DNA of 64,000 nucleotides from Aegilops tauschii subsp. strangulata (taxonomy: Eukaryota; Streptophyta; Magnoliopsida; Poales; Poaceae). This document shows, piece by piece, positions 1 through 12,124 of the stretch. The position numbers were made by a program, and so were the translations under genes. Under the pieces are notes generated by a model. It worked only from the letters and a program-made list of their open reading frames with translations, searched no databases and was not told the DNA's origin. The DNA lies in contig NC_053037.3 in NCBI RefSeq assembly GCF_002575655.3, positions 144,719,207 through 144,783,206 on the forward strand. Direction: 5' to 3'. Numbering within the stretch: position 1 is the first letter of the stretch; the number at the start of each line of letters is the position of its first letter.

Positions 1-99
1 TGATGGATATGAATAAAGCTGTAGCATACATTCAAATTCAAATCGGTACAATTTGAAAAAGCAACAATTAAATTACAGTGAAATTACGCTCTCCAGGTT

Positions 100-665
100 G
101 TTATGACACACACGGTTAGTAAAACACAAACATTTGTGATATGCCCCATAATGCGAGACGGTTCACAGAGAGGAAACGTGTGTAAGCATGCACACAGTTG
201 CCGTTTGCAAAGCGTGTGCGATGTCAGACAAAATCACAAACGGTGCAGGGAAACTAAATGTTTGTGTTAGTTGCCTTATCGTACATGATTCGCAACCATG
301 AACTGTTTCTGGTGAAGTATGCATCGTAAACGTTGCACCACAGAATAGCATGTGCGATAGTTGTCGTGTATGATGATGTTACGACAGTTCGACGTTTCGT
401 AATCCCGACCGACACTCGTACGACGATTAGCTAATCTTCTTAACAGTGAACCGTTTGTGATGGGCCGCGCATCATGCACGTTCTATAATAGTGAACCGTT
501 TGTGATGGGCCGCGCATCGTAAACGTAGCACCACAGAATACCGACTGCGATGGCAATGCGAGCAGAAACGAGTAGGAGTACTGTAGGGTCCCTATCCCCG
601 ACGGTTTCTGGTTCGTGTGGGAAGGACCCCTGTCACCCACACTCACTTGGCGACGGTTCTAAATG
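100..665. mobile_element. CACTA-like (En/Spm) subterminal repeat region, fragment
   Basis: The stretch is built from short diverged motifs. A 28-base block containing CCGTTTGTGATGGGCCGCGC occurs at 446-473 and 491-518. A 27-base block beginning GCATCGTAAACGT occurs at 321-347 and 514-540. Dense short subterminal repeats of this kind are typical of Triticeae CACTA elements such as Caspar. No CACTA terminus, target duplication or transposase is visible, so this is a fragment and the class is inferred from style. It could belong to another DNA transposon class. Confidence 0.4.
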
Positions 666-819
666 CCGTCACGGAAAGGGGTTAAAACTCCTAAGTGTCA
701 AGTAGTATACCATCCTCAAAGGGGTCAAGTGAGCATGCATAAAGGAGATGATTCACCTTTACATGTAAGAAGTAGATGTCGCATGTGTCACTTGCCAAAC
801 GGACTCTTGACATGATGAT

Positions 820-1620
820 GTCCGTGGGATGCTCCGCATCAGATATACTCTAGGGCCCTCGCGTGATCCGACCTGGATAAGTATGTACATGCAATAAGGA
901 TTATGAGATAATTCGGTTTTGAGGCCGGCGTCACAGGAATGAGAAAGAGGTCGGGCTGCAACAAGGATGATCTATTCGCCATGAGCCCGGCAACATATAT
1001 CATGAGGCAAAGGGAACAGAAGTGTGGCACGTTGTATAGGTTCGCCAAAACAAATTCATTGTCTGCTTGCTGGTCGGCAAGCTCTGCTAGAGGCTGCTAC
1101 CAACCAAGCAGGTCGGATCACATCCGACTTCACTGGTCAGAAGTGGTCCAACCTGAACTTGGATATGGGCCAAGTAGACTTGTGGGCTTTAGGATCCATG
1201 CGGGGCCGATGTACTGAGACCACGATGGATGTGTATATATAGTGGAGGTGTGACACACATATTCGGTTGATCACTTAGGCGTTTATCGTTAGGGCTTTGC
1301 ATGTGTTGCAATTAGCAACCTCCACTCGCCGCCGGTTGTGCGATTGGACCTAGCAGTCTGCCGCATGGGTTCCTCCTACACACGTGAATACTGTTAGAGG
1401 AGGTGCACTTGCGCCGCTTAGGCAAACTTGTTCGAGGGATCTGACGACCGGCTGTTTGAGGGAGATCAGGCAGGGGAAGACCACTCCTAAGATGTGCTGC
1501 CCCAACACTTCTTCGGATGCATGGCACTGCGCATCTAGTGATCTCATAATCCATCTCCCTTATCATGTTGCTGGTTGATCTGTGCTTAGAAAAAAATTAT
1601 ATTACAGTTGAGGCATGTAG
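820..1620 (+). other. LTR-like promoter and leader remnant
   Basis: A clear TATA box (TATATATA, 1234-1241) is followed by a GC-richer leader-like segment (about 1310-1580) without a convincing reading frame. This is the arrangement of U3, R and U5 in plant LTR retrotransposons. No matching LTR, primer-binding site or target duplication was found nearby. Short ORFs on both strands (up to 92 codons) show no recognisable motif. It could instead be a promoter remnant of another kind. Confidence 0.3.
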
Positions 1621-3217
1621 CCCAACATCTAACACCATCTCTCAAACGTATAGAGAAACTTGTCGTGGGCATCTTCCTTGGCTAATCCACCCAAACCCTC
1701 TCCTGAACTTTTGCCTGGCGACACCATGGAAAGAAAGAGATAATGTTTGATTGCTTTTAATTAAGTCAATTATCGATTCAGTCACCTCGAAACAATGGTT
1801 GTGGTAAGTAAATACCACGTTTTAAGTGACAAAAAACCAGAATTGAACTATATATATATATACTATTTTTAAGAGTAGGCTAGGAATATTTTATTACTTT
1901 TAGGAATGCAATTATTACTATTACAAGGCAATTATTCATCTGATCTCCCTAAAATGATGGTTGCAACAAGTCCAAATAATATTTTACCTCCCAAAAACGA
2001 CTCGTAATACCAACCACCACCACTACAATGTAGCACCAACCCCCATTTAATAAAGATATGTATCACCTGCGTAGATGTCTAAATACACCTTTTAGGAAGA
2101 TATTCATGTACAACATACAAAATGGAAGGAAATGCATTTGTGGCATCTTGATTGGATGTATGAGTTCTATTACTGGTCAGTGGACATAGCACATCTAGCT
2201 TAACATTTCAGTAAGACAAGGACCCATAGTTTAAATATAACAAGACATTCTCATGTTTTTAACCGGTGTATATATAATATATGTGTTTTCAACTCATAAG
2301 TATTGATGAACATATCGATGAGGTCATTTAAACTATTTTATGGTGTATACAAACATGCAATGGAGTTTATTGATAAGTTCCACGTGCATTGCACGATGAG
2401 GGTTCAAATAACTAGAGTATGACCGAATATCAACATACCATATTACACTCAAACATGTCCATTTAGAGTCATGTATACATAAAGTATAAGCTATAGATTT
2501 CATTTCATCGAAATCTTAGTACAACTACAATATATTATATGGCCGCATGGTATTTACTACATAATACTAGCGTGAAATATATCTAACACATTTGTCTTTT
2601 AAGTCTCACATGTTGTTGTTTTTAGTAGAAAATAATAAGAATAACTAAATATTGCAACTGCAAAGGCAAGACTTTATGAAGGTGTTGCCATAGCCTTGAG
2701 CCAATTTTTTTTAAACGAATGAAAAACCTATTTAAAAAAACATGGGAGAATCAACTTATAGAACAATCTAGAGCTGTTTTTATGAATATTGTGCAATGTA
2801 AATAAGAAAGTAAAAAACAAATGTCAAAGCTTTTAGAGTATAATAAGGTTGAAGAATTATAAGTTGGAAGATTTCTGAACTAAGGTGGAGTGTATTTTTC
2901 CAGATTTGTGTATCTTGTGTATTATGCTTAAACCAAAGCATGAAATCTTCAACATACGTGTGGCAAAATTCAGTAAGGGAAAAAAACATCGAACAACTAG
3001 CACTACTCAGATTTGACACATTTGTACCCTTGGATCAATTCATCCAACAACCAATCTTCCAAGTAATTCTCACACTATAGAGTGGTATAAAAAATCAAGA
3101 TTAATATACAACTAGCATCATTATTTCCTTACTTATGATGCAAAAATCATTTTATTTAGTTCCTTATTTGCGTGAAGCCTTGTTAGTACATGCTTTTCAT
3201 CATGCATTAATTATCTA
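1621..3217. other. AT-rich intergenic DNA, no gene seen
   Basis: I see no coherent reading frame, RNA gene or terminal-repeat structure here. A short TA run occurs near 1852-1862. Several scattered stretches resemble decayed transposon DNA but lack diagnostic ends. Confidence 0.5.
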
Positions 3218-3365
3218 CTCCCTCCATTCATTATAATAAGATGTTCTAACTTTTTTTAATTCAGATGTATATAGACGCATTTTAATGTGTTTGTTCACTC
3301 ATTTCAGTTCATATATAATCCATATTGAAATATCTGAAACATCTTATATTTGTGAACGGAGGGAG
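3218..3365. mobile_element. Stowaway MITE (Tc1/mariner superfamily)
   Basis: The element starts CTCCCTCCATTCATTATAAT and ends with the complementary GGAGGGAG, flanked on both sides by a TA dinucleotide (3216-3217 and 3366-3367). The 148 bp length, the CTCCCTCC terminal inverted repeat and the TA target duplication are the defining features of Stowaway MITEs. It has no coding capacity and would have been moved in trans by a mariner-type transposase. Both ends are preserved. Confidence 0.9.
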
Positions 3366-3472
3366 TATTGTTTACTTCCTTATTTGTGTGGAGTACGTGC
3401 TTATCTTCGTGCATTACTTATGTCTTATTATTGACTTACTTATTTGCAACAGGTGGTGGAGAGGAGAAGCTT

Positions 3473-3637
3473 CTAGGTCTCAGTCGACTGAGACTTAACC
3501 AAGTCTAAGTCAAGTGATATAACATGTAAGAAAGAAAGAGCAAAACTAAAAGAAAATTTTGCACGACTCTCGACGTAAAATCCTATGAATATAGCATCGA
3601 CTGAGACTTGGTTAAGTCTTAGTCGATTGAGACTTAG
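3473..3637. mobile_element. Foldback MITE with ~40 bp terminal inverted repeats
   Basis: The two ends are imperfect inverted repeats of about 38-40 bases. The left arm runs CTAGGTCTCAGTCGACTGAG and on through TTAACCAAGTC, and the right arm (about 3596-3637) is its near complement. Each arm also contains a small inner palindrome, CTCAGTCGACTGAG on the left. The ~80 bp centre is A-rich and non-coding. The superfamily is not clear because no unambiguous target duplication can be read. It lies about 105 bp downstream of the Stowaway element. Confidence 0.72.
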
Positions 3638-5713
3638 CAATCCCCAGAGGAGAACATATAAACTAACACGATGACCACAAATTCATGCTTAATACCGCCT
3701 CTTCTATTCCATAATGTTAGGTGTATTTGTTTTTTAGTTAAATTCCAATTTGTTAGCTTTATATGCTTGTTTACCCTTTAGTATAGTAGATATATACTAC
3801 AAAACTGGATTTGAATAAGAAGGTTCCACGCATGTATTTTCTTTACACTTTCTCTAGATAGCCTTCGATGGATAGTGATTGCTTTCTTGAGGTTAGCATA
3901 ATTTAAATTTAGCTTTGTTCTTTTCATACTGTAAGAGTAGCAAAGGTGCCACTTCATGAAGATTCCAGATTGTTGATATCTTGTTTGTGTGGAATCTTGT
4001 CCGAAAATAAAAATCTTTCGTACATCGATGATCAGAAGGTTGGTTGTTTTAAATTTTATATATAACATTTTCATCGATATATCATATGGTTGAACATTCA
4101 AGTTAGAAAAGCACTCAAGAGCACCCCTTACAAAAGTTAAATACTCCTAAACTCTATATATGGTCTTGCACGTATGCATGGATCCCTGACCCCACCATAT
4201 TAGGTATAATCATCGTGACAACTGACAACGAGCTCTCTCTCAAGAAGAAAACATTGAGATCTTTGTTGGGGTTGGAATTTTGTTTTATTTAGCTTTGCTA
4301 GGTAATGCTTAATTTCGGCCAGTCTGCTCTTGTCCGGTCCGGGTTATTAATTAGAGCCACGAGATGGAATTGAACTGGGCCTGGAGTGTAGGAGTAAAAC
4401 ATGATGATATCCTGGTACCATTTTTTTCAGGATATACACTGGACTCGACTAATGCATGCTTATCAACTCATTTTTTTAATGTATGCTTATTATACGACAT
4501 GTATTTGAACCATGTCTTTTTTTTGCGATGGATGTATTTGAACCTCATCTACGTAGTAGTACTCAATTAATGCATGCATATTATACATCGGGCGGAAAGC
4601 CTTCGGTAAAAAGAAAAACAGGAAAAAAAGACCTGCGGTAAAGGAAAAAGGGCGAAAACCCGGCAGTCAAAACAAGAGGGACAGAAAATCTGTACGTACA
4701 TTATGCGGCCGCGGGTCTAGCAGAAACCCAGTGATGACGACTATACACAACACATGCATATTTCACGTATATATTTTTTGGTACTAATAAGTAAGTATAT
4801 TTCATAATTAAACCTTCCTATCAATACGTGTGCCAGTATATTTTGAGGATTTCTTATTGAGCGGAAGTGTACGTGTTTTAGCAGACACCAGTGTACTAAA
4901 AATACTAGTAAGGAACATGTCCAGAAAAAAAATGGAAAATGCGTCATGGCATAGCCACAAGTGCTCATATCTATGGTAGCATAATAAACACCAGCCCATG
5001 GCCATGGACGTGCGTTACGTACACGTGCCCATGCCCAGTGTGTCAAGTCTTTATCTTTGCAGATTTATATTTTAATTTTTGACATTAAGGTTTCATAGAT
5101 AATGAACAACTAAATACATCGCCCGCTGATTATTTACTTAGCGTGCTGCGCGATAAAGTATATATATGGCGCTATAGACAAGTCATATGAAGGTACATAG
5201 CACGGTGCAGCCACATATTTTTGCATGCGCACAAGGCTCTCCTGCGTGCATTGGCGCGGAGCGCATGATCACACGTTAGAGCGCCAAGATGAAACTGCCG
5301 TGAGGGCAATGGTCCCTTTTTGTCCAAAAACTTCACAAACTAGATCCGGGAATACGGGAAACTGACTTCAGCTTTTACCGCGACATGGACGTACTGATCT
5401 ATATATGGAACCAAATAACTGAAATAACTTTCTTGCATGTTTTCCGTCTACTACTACATTCATTAGTTTCTAGACAAAGAGCAAATTAACTTTTTCTCCA
5501 TCTTTTGGGCCTAATACAATAATTAGTTTCTAAACAAAGAGCTGGTGCATTTACAAACTCGTCCACCTTCTTTTTACTTTTGAGGTCTGGGTGAGTTTGG
5601 TAAAGTTACATAATTCACCTCATGCTTTGGCATAATTCATTGTACAATGCCTCTCCTTTGTTACATTAGATGTAGCTTTCATTTGTGATAGAAAATATGT
5701 ACTAGAATCTTTA
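3638..5713. other. Intergenic DNA, no gene seen
   Basis: There is no convincing reading frame on either strand. The stretch near 4590-4720 is purine-rich and contains repeated short AAAAAG and GGAAAA runs. A sequence at about 3697-3790 looks like a decayed MITE end, but I cannot define its borders. Confidence 0.45.
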
Positions 5714-6465
5714 TCTTTACCTAATAATAAAGCGATTAGTGCTTCTGGTTGTCATTGCTCATTTTACAAAAAAAACCTTGTATTTTCCTGAAATCAACCC
5801 GCTGCCTGGACTTAAGTGACAAAAACGAATCGTATTTTGTATTTTTTCTAGAAACCCATTATGTTTTCGTGAAATAAATCCACATTCTTGACTTAGTAAA
5901 AAACAAATTGTTTTTCATTTTTTTTAGGAAACCCCCTACTGTTCCTATTAATTAATCCACAGTTCAACTATAAGTGGCAAATGCTTTTAAAAAATTATAT
6001 CTTTTAGACCGTAACTCCAATTTTAAAATTCTATTTACCTAATTAACATTTTTAAAATTCTACTTATTGTGTAATTTTAACCAATAGTGATGTGTACAAT
6101 CTGAATATGATGTTATTTTACCTATTTAACATTTTAAAAATTGTATTTATGGTGTAATTTTAATCAATAGCGCAAAATCCGTCTTTTTTTCCATACCGAG
6201 GCTGATCCGTATTGCAAATGAACACCTCATCAAAGTGAGATTGAAGACAAAAGAAACCATCAGTAACCAGACATGCATGCGTCAGCAAAATATCGCATGG
6301 AAAAAAGAAAGTTGATGTTCATTTTGTGCAGAGAGAGAGAGAGACCACATAGATGGGATGCCATGTTCAAATAAAGGACATGGATCTATTGAGGTCTTGA
6401 GTCATGATTATTGGTTTAGAGTGTGTCGTATTCCTCCCGTTGCAACACATGGGCTCTTTTGCTTG
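5714..6465 (+). mobile_element. Helitron-like non-autonomous element (tentative)
   Basis: The proposed 5' end is TCTTTACCTAATAATAAAGC, preceded by A. Helitrons begin with TC and insert between A and T. The proposed 3' end carries a potential hairpin, CCCGTTGCAACACATGGG at 6436-6453, matching the short hairpin that sits just before Helitron 3' termini in grasses. The terminal CTRR is degenerate (about GCTT), so the right border is approximate. The inside is AT-rich and non-coding apart from a short GA run near 6331-6343. No Rep/helicase sequence is present. Confidence 0.4.
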
Positions 6466-6994
6466 TATTTCTCAAAGGAGAAAAATGTAGAGCTTTTCGT
6501 TTTCCTGAGAAACGCCAAATGCAATGTTGACGCACCCGCACATGCACACACTCATGCATCTTCTAGGAAGATCAAAGTCATGAAACTTCAAGATTGATAA
6601 AAGTTGTCACATGTGCCTCATTAAGGGATCTCGTTGCCTCCGACTAAAAGAATAATTCAACAAGATGCGCATGGCGTTAAACCTAGAGTTTGATCACAAC
6701 TAGAGTGGAACACAACCATCCTCTTAACCATCCAGCCACAATCCAACCACATATTGGTTATCAATACTAGTAGAACAACATTGTTCAATTTACCATCAGA
6801 TTCGAGGTAAAGCTCATCTCGGCTTTGCACCTCCCACTTCTCATGGAGTAAAAATTAAGTGACGAGCGGGTCTCAGAACACGCACGTAGGGTGGGCATGA
6901 ACTCTTATGGTTGTATCGCCTCGATGTGGTTGCCAATTCACATTACCAAAAAGCCATGTTTAGGGTGTGAGCTGTGAAATAGGAAGGTGAAGAT
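6466..6994. other. Intergenic DNA preceding the tandem repeat
   Basis: No gene or terminal structure recognised. The minus-strand ORF of 129 codons that overlaps its end (6938-7327) is discounted because it runs through the tandem repeat described next and shows no motif. Confidence 0.4.
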
Positions 6995-7603
6995 GGGAAT
7001 TAAAATATTTTCCCAATGAAGGCACCATAATTTGCGAAAGTAGGTGTCCAAAAGGAGAGCATGGGAGGACAGATCGACGAAGAGTGATGAGCAGAAATGA
7101 AAATGCTCACATGATGAACTCTTCCACTCGTTCACCGACACTAGCAACAACAAGAGCGAGTTCCGATGGGGGAGCTCAAAGGCGTGCTGGCAATCTGAGT
7201 AAAGCTCGTAAGTGAGGCGGTTGAGGTGGATCTCAATGCCGCGGTTGCGACCCAAGACATAGCTCGAAGAAGAGAGGGTTAGTGGGTCGGGCTGGTGGTG
7301 GGTGATGTTAGGATCTAGGCGGGGCACTATAGACCCCCCCCCCCCCCCGACGGTGGAATTTATGCCTCATCGGAAGCACCTCTCCTCGGCTTGAACTATA
7401 GGAGATGCGTTGAAGACCAGACTCAAGGTTTGGATGGCCTGAGGACCTCACTCGAGCTTTGCATGTACCACTTTACAAGATCTGGAGTAACAAATAACTA
7501 GCAATGCGTCTTAGAGCATGCAAAAAAAATCTGTGAATAAGGGAATTAATATTTTTCCAATAAAACTAATGTCATATGTTGCAAAAGTATCTCCAAATTA
7601 GAG
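6995..7603. repeat. Diverged ~540 bp tandem repeat, left portion
   Basis: A landmark beginning GGGAATTAA followed by ATATTTTTCC-like bases occurs at 6995 and again at about 7532, so the unit is about 537 bp. Between the landmarks lie further blocks that recur on the far side of the nest (about 40490-40900), including AGGAGATGC, GATCT(G/A)GAGTAACA and TCTAGG(C/T)GGGC-like segments. The second unit is cut at 7603 by retrotransposon A. A run of 15 C (7334-7348) sits in the unit where the right-hand copy has a mixed C-rich stretch. No coding function is apparent. Confidence 0.6.
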
Positions 7604-8607
7604 TGATAGCCCACAAGTGTAGGGGATCAATTGTAGTTTTTCGATAAATAAGAGTGTCGAACCAAACGAGGAGCTAAAGGTAGAATTTATATTCTCTTCA
7701 AGTTTTATCGATCATCGATACAACTCTACACACATTTAACGTTTGCTTTACCTAGAACAAGTATGAAACTAGAAGTACTTTGTAGGGTAATGCTAGAACT
7801 ACCTTGCAAGAATAAAACTAGGAGTACTTTGTGAAATAATAAAAGTTAGTTGTTTAGTAGAAAGCTTTTTGTAACAGTTGTTTAGTAGAAAGCTTTTTGT
7901 AACAGAAAGAGAAAGATTGGTCCCTAGGCAATCGATAACTAGACCGATAATCATTATTACAATTTTATATGAGGGAGAGGTATGAGCTAACATACTTTCC
8001 GTACTTGAATCATATGCACTTATGATTGGAACTCTAGCAAGCATCCACAACTAATAAAGATCATTAAGGTAAAACCCAACCATAGCATTAAGTAACAAGT
8101 CCTCTTTACTCTCATACGCAACAACCCCCTTACTCGGGTATAAGTTTCTGTCACTCTCGCCACCCACTATAAGCAAATTATGAATGTATTGCAACACCCT
8201 CAAGTGGTAATCCCACACGCTTGTGCGACACGGAGGGCACCATAGGACATCACCAAAATAAAACATACAACTCAAACCAATCACGATCATCAATCAACCC
8301 ATAGGACAAAACGAATCTACTCAAACATCATAGGATGGCCACACATCATTGGATAATAATATGTGGCATAAAGCACCATGTTTAAGTAGAGATTACAGCG
8401 GGGAGAAGAGGTGTTACATCGCTGCATAGAAGGGAGAGAGTTGGTGATGATGACGGCGGCACTCCAGCGCCACCGGGAGAGAGGGGGAGAAAGCCCTCTC
8501 CTCCTTCTTCTTCTTCCTTAGTCCCCCCTAGATGGGAGGAGAGTGTCCCCTCTGGTCCTTGGTCCCCATGGCTCTCGGAGGGCAGGAGCCCCTCCAACAT
8601 TAGATCG

Positions 8608-8656
<49 letters not shown>

Positions 8657-9643
8657 TTCTCTTCTGTTTTACGTTCCTGTTTTCTGGCCGAAAACCGTTT
8701 AAATTCCTAGAGATCCGTAACTCCGATTGGGCTGAAATTTTTAGGGATTTTTATCTGGATATTAGGTTCCTTACGGCCGAAGGATACCTCCAACCTACTT
8801 ACAGGGGCGCCACAAGCCTGCCCGGCGCGCCCAGGGTAGGGGGCACGCCCCTTGGGCTTGTGGGCCCCTCGAGAATCATCTCGCGTTGATTCTTTTTCCC
8901 AAAAATCACATATATTTCAAAATAAATCTCCATAAGTTTTTATCATGTTTGGACTTTGTTTGATATGGATATTATGCAAAACAAAAAACATGCAACAAAC
9001 AAGAACTGGCACTGGATCAATATATTAGTCCCAAAAATAATATTAAATGTTGCCAAAAGTATGTGAAAGTTCTAGAATATTGGCATGAAACAATAAGAAA
9101 TTATAGATACAACGGAGACGTATCAGCATCCCGAAGCTTAATTCCTGCTCGTCCTCGAGTAGGTAAATGATAAAAATATAATTTTTGATGTGGAATGCTA
9201 CCTAGCATAATCTTGATCATACAATTTAATCATGGCATGAATATTAAGATACGAGTGATTCAAAGCAAGTCTATATTTGATATAAAGACATCAATACTCA
9301 GGTATACCAACAAACAATCATGCCTTTCAAAATAAAGATGCTAAAGAATGCTATCCCTAGTTCGTCATGCTCAATCATTGATCCAGTCATGATGCACACA
9401 ACATTAACTATACTCAGTGCATAAAAATGACAATAGTGCTCTCCAACTGGTGCTTGAATGAGAAGTTGATGACTCAACAATAAAAATAAATATCATAAAA
9501 GTAAATAGATAGGCCCTTCGCATAGGGAAGCATGGATTCGCAGAGGTGCCAGAGCTCGAAGCTTAAATTCGGGATGAATATATTTTGAGAGGTGTACTTT
9601 TCCTGTCAACGTCACGAGGATTCTCAATAAATTCCATGCTAAA
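7604..9643 (-). mobile_element. Gypsy retrotransposon A: 3' LTR and part of the 3' internal region
   Basis: The LTR occupies 7604-9125 (1522 bp) on the minus strand. Its start on that strand is TGATACGTCTCCGTTGTATC (ending at 9125) and its end is at 7604 (TGATAG on the plus strand, i.e. ...CTATCA). Next to it, 9126-9140 reads on the minus strand as a purine-rich tract, AAGCTTCGGGATGC, fitting a polypurine tract before the 3' LTR. The internal sequence 9126-9643 has no coding frame. It is interrupted by solo LTR B and resumes at 40356-40480. The rest of the element, including its 5' LTR and pol, is absent. The LTR resembles the Sabrina/Wham type by eye. Confidence 0.75.
8614..8653. repeat. (CT)n microsatellite in LTR of element A
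   Basis: About 20 uninterrupted CT units. It lies in the transcribed part of the minus-strand LTR. Confidence 0.95.
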
Positions 9644-9986
9644 TGTGATGCCCCAGCTTAATCATGCACTAATCATACACGCAAATGTACACGACCAAGA
9701 TCAGAGACTCGCGGAAAGATATCACAACACAACTCTAGACACAAATTAAAGTCATACAAACTTTATATTACAAGCCAGGGGCCTCGAGGGCTCGAATACA
9801 TAAGCTTGAATACAAACAAGTCAGCGCAAGCAACAATATCTGAGTACAAACATAAGTAAACATGTATGCCTTAAGAAGGCTATCACAAACATCAACATGG
9901 ATCGAAAAGGCAAGGCCTCCTACCTGGGAGCCTCCTAACTACTCCTGGTCATCGACGGCCTCCACGTAGTAGTAGGCACCCTCGGG

Positions 9987-10009
9987 ATAGTAGTAGTAGT
10001 AGTAGTAGT
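9987..10009. repeat. (TAG)n microsatellite in solo LTR B
   Basis: Seven to eight TAG/AGT triplets in a row, preceded nearby (9966-9975) by a shorter run of the same triplet. Confidence 0.9.
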
Positions 10010-10943
10010 CAGTGGTGGCATCGGGCTCCTGGGATCTGTCATCTGATCGCATCAATTGGGTAGAGGAGAAAAACGGTAGCGAAGCAACCGTGAGTACTCA
10101 TCCGAAATACTTGCAAGACTTGCATCAAATCTATGCTAACTATGCATGTGTATCAAATGAATGAGGTTGTATCTTTAGCCTAGACTGCAGAAATGCCAGA
10201 ACAGAGAGAAAAGCCTAGCCTATCCAAGACTAGCATCTTGAAGCATCTTTCAGCAACAGAAGAGAGTAGAGTATCATAGCATAAGTAATAAGTATGTTGT
10301 AGCATCCACGCCCAGAGATCCTTTCTCGACTCCCTGAAAGAAAGCAATCCCGGAGCCATCATATCCAGTTCACATCTCTAGTATCCAGTTCTAGTTGTAT
10401 AAATCGGGATACACCTCCGAGCGTTTGTTACCATGGACACATCTATTTTGAATAGATATACTTCCCTATAGGGGTGCACCAACTTACCCAACACGCTCGT
10501 TCAACTCCGGCTAGACACACTGTAACGGGTCATGCCTGACCTCGGCCGATCAACACGTCGTAGTCCTACCTAGGATCAACAGAGAGGCTAGCATGTCGGT
10601 CTACATCCTAAATGTGAAGGGGTCGTGGGCCAATCATCCTTTGCAATCCTGCTTGTTGCGAACGCAGCCTGGAGCAGACCCACCCCCTTAATACAAGTGC
10701 AGGTGGTTAACGTTCAACCGGGGTCGCGTCGCTAAACCGCTGACGTCAGTGAGCTTTCGCAAGAATCGTACAACGTAGAGTGCCCATACTTATACCCGCG
10801 TGGTGGTCAGTGTGAAAAGGCCAGATGCCTAGCAACTCAGATCACATATCCAAACCGTTAGTGTCTTGGGAGCGCGCGGAGACGATCAATGATCCACGAC
10901 ATGTGGTCCCATCGCCCCGTCTCACGGACTTACGGCAAGGGCT

Positions 10944-12124
10944 TGATACGTCCATTTTGCATCATGTTTTCCTACTGTTATTTATGATGTTTTTATCCAT
11001 AATAATGCTTTTTGGAGTAATTCTAATGCCTTTTCTCTCATAATTTGCTAGGTACACACAAAGAGGGAGAATTCCGGCAGTTGGAAATCTGGACCTGGAA
11101 AAGCTACGTCAGGCTACCTATTCTGCACAACTCCAAACAAGCTGAAACTTCACGCAGAATTTTTATGGAATATATGATGAATATTGGAGCAAATAAGTAC
11201 CAGAGGAGGCCCACCAGGTGGGCACAACCCACCTGGATGCGCCAGGGAGCCCAGGCGCGCCCTGGTGGGTTGTGCTCACCCAGGCCCACCTCCGGTGCCC
11301 ATCTTCTGGTATATAGGTCATTTTGACCTAGAAAAATAAGGAGAGGACTTTCGGGACATGTCGTCGCCGTCTCGAGGTGGAACTTGGGCAGAAGCACTTT
11401 TGCCCTCCGGTGGAGCGATTCCGCCTGGGGAACTTCTCTCTCGGAGGGGAAAATCATCATCATCATCATCGCCAACAACTCTCCCATCTTGGGGAGGTCA
11501 ATCTCCATCAACATCTTCAACAGCACCATCTCATCTCAAACCCTAGTTCATCTCTTGTGTTCAATCTTGTTACCGGAACTATAGATTGGTGCTTGTGGGT
11601 GACTAGTAGTGTTGCTTACATCTTGTAGTTGATTACTATATGGTTTATTTGGTGGAAGATTATATGTTCAGATCCAATATGCTATTTAATACCCCTTTGA
11701 TCTCGAGCATGATTATCATTTGTGAGTACTTACTTTTCTTCTTGAGGTCATGGGAGAAATCATGTTGCAAGTAATCATGTGAATTTGATATGTGTTCGAT
11801 ATTTTGATAGTATGTATGTTGTGATTGCCTTAGTGGTGTCATGTGAATGTCGACTACATGACACTTCACCATATCTAGGCCTAAGGGAATGCATTGTGGA
11901 GTAGTAATTAGATGATGGGTTGCGAGAGTGACAGAAGCTTAAACCCCAGTTTATGCGCTATTCCGTAAGGGACCGATTGGATCCAAAAATTTAATGTTAT
12001 GGTTAGAATTTATTCTTAATACTTTTCTCGTAGTTGCGGATGCTTGTGAGAGGGTTAATCATAAGTAGGAGGTTTGTTCAAGTAAGAACAACACCTAAGC
12101 ACTAGTTCATCGTGATCGGAATTA
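10944..12124 (+). repeat. 5' LTR of element C, lacking its 3' end
   Basis: It matches the 3' LTR (28654 onward) up to about CAACACCTAA (near 12100). The 3' copy continues for roughly 350 bp more before its CATCA end, and that part, the primer-binding site and the start of gag are missing here. A TATA box (TATATAGG, about 11311) lies downstream of a GC-rich block containing AGGCGCGCCC. A short CAT-repeat run occurs near 11455-11470. Confidence 0.85.
11311..11318 (+). promoter_or_regulatory. TATA box of the element C 5' LTR
   Basis: TATATAGG sits about 370 bp into the LTR, after a palindromic GC-rich block. The same arrangement is seen in the 3' LTR near 29021. This is the expected U3 promoter position. 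Confidence 0.6.

Noticed and set aside
6938..7327. Minus-strand ORF of 129 codons
   Set aside because: It covers the diverged tandem repeat and shows no motif. The matching region near 40490-40900 is not open.
11045..11326. ORFs of 93 codons in both LTRs of element C (11045-11326 and 28755-29036)
   Set aside because: They recur only because the LTRs are copies, run through the TATA box region and have no motif.
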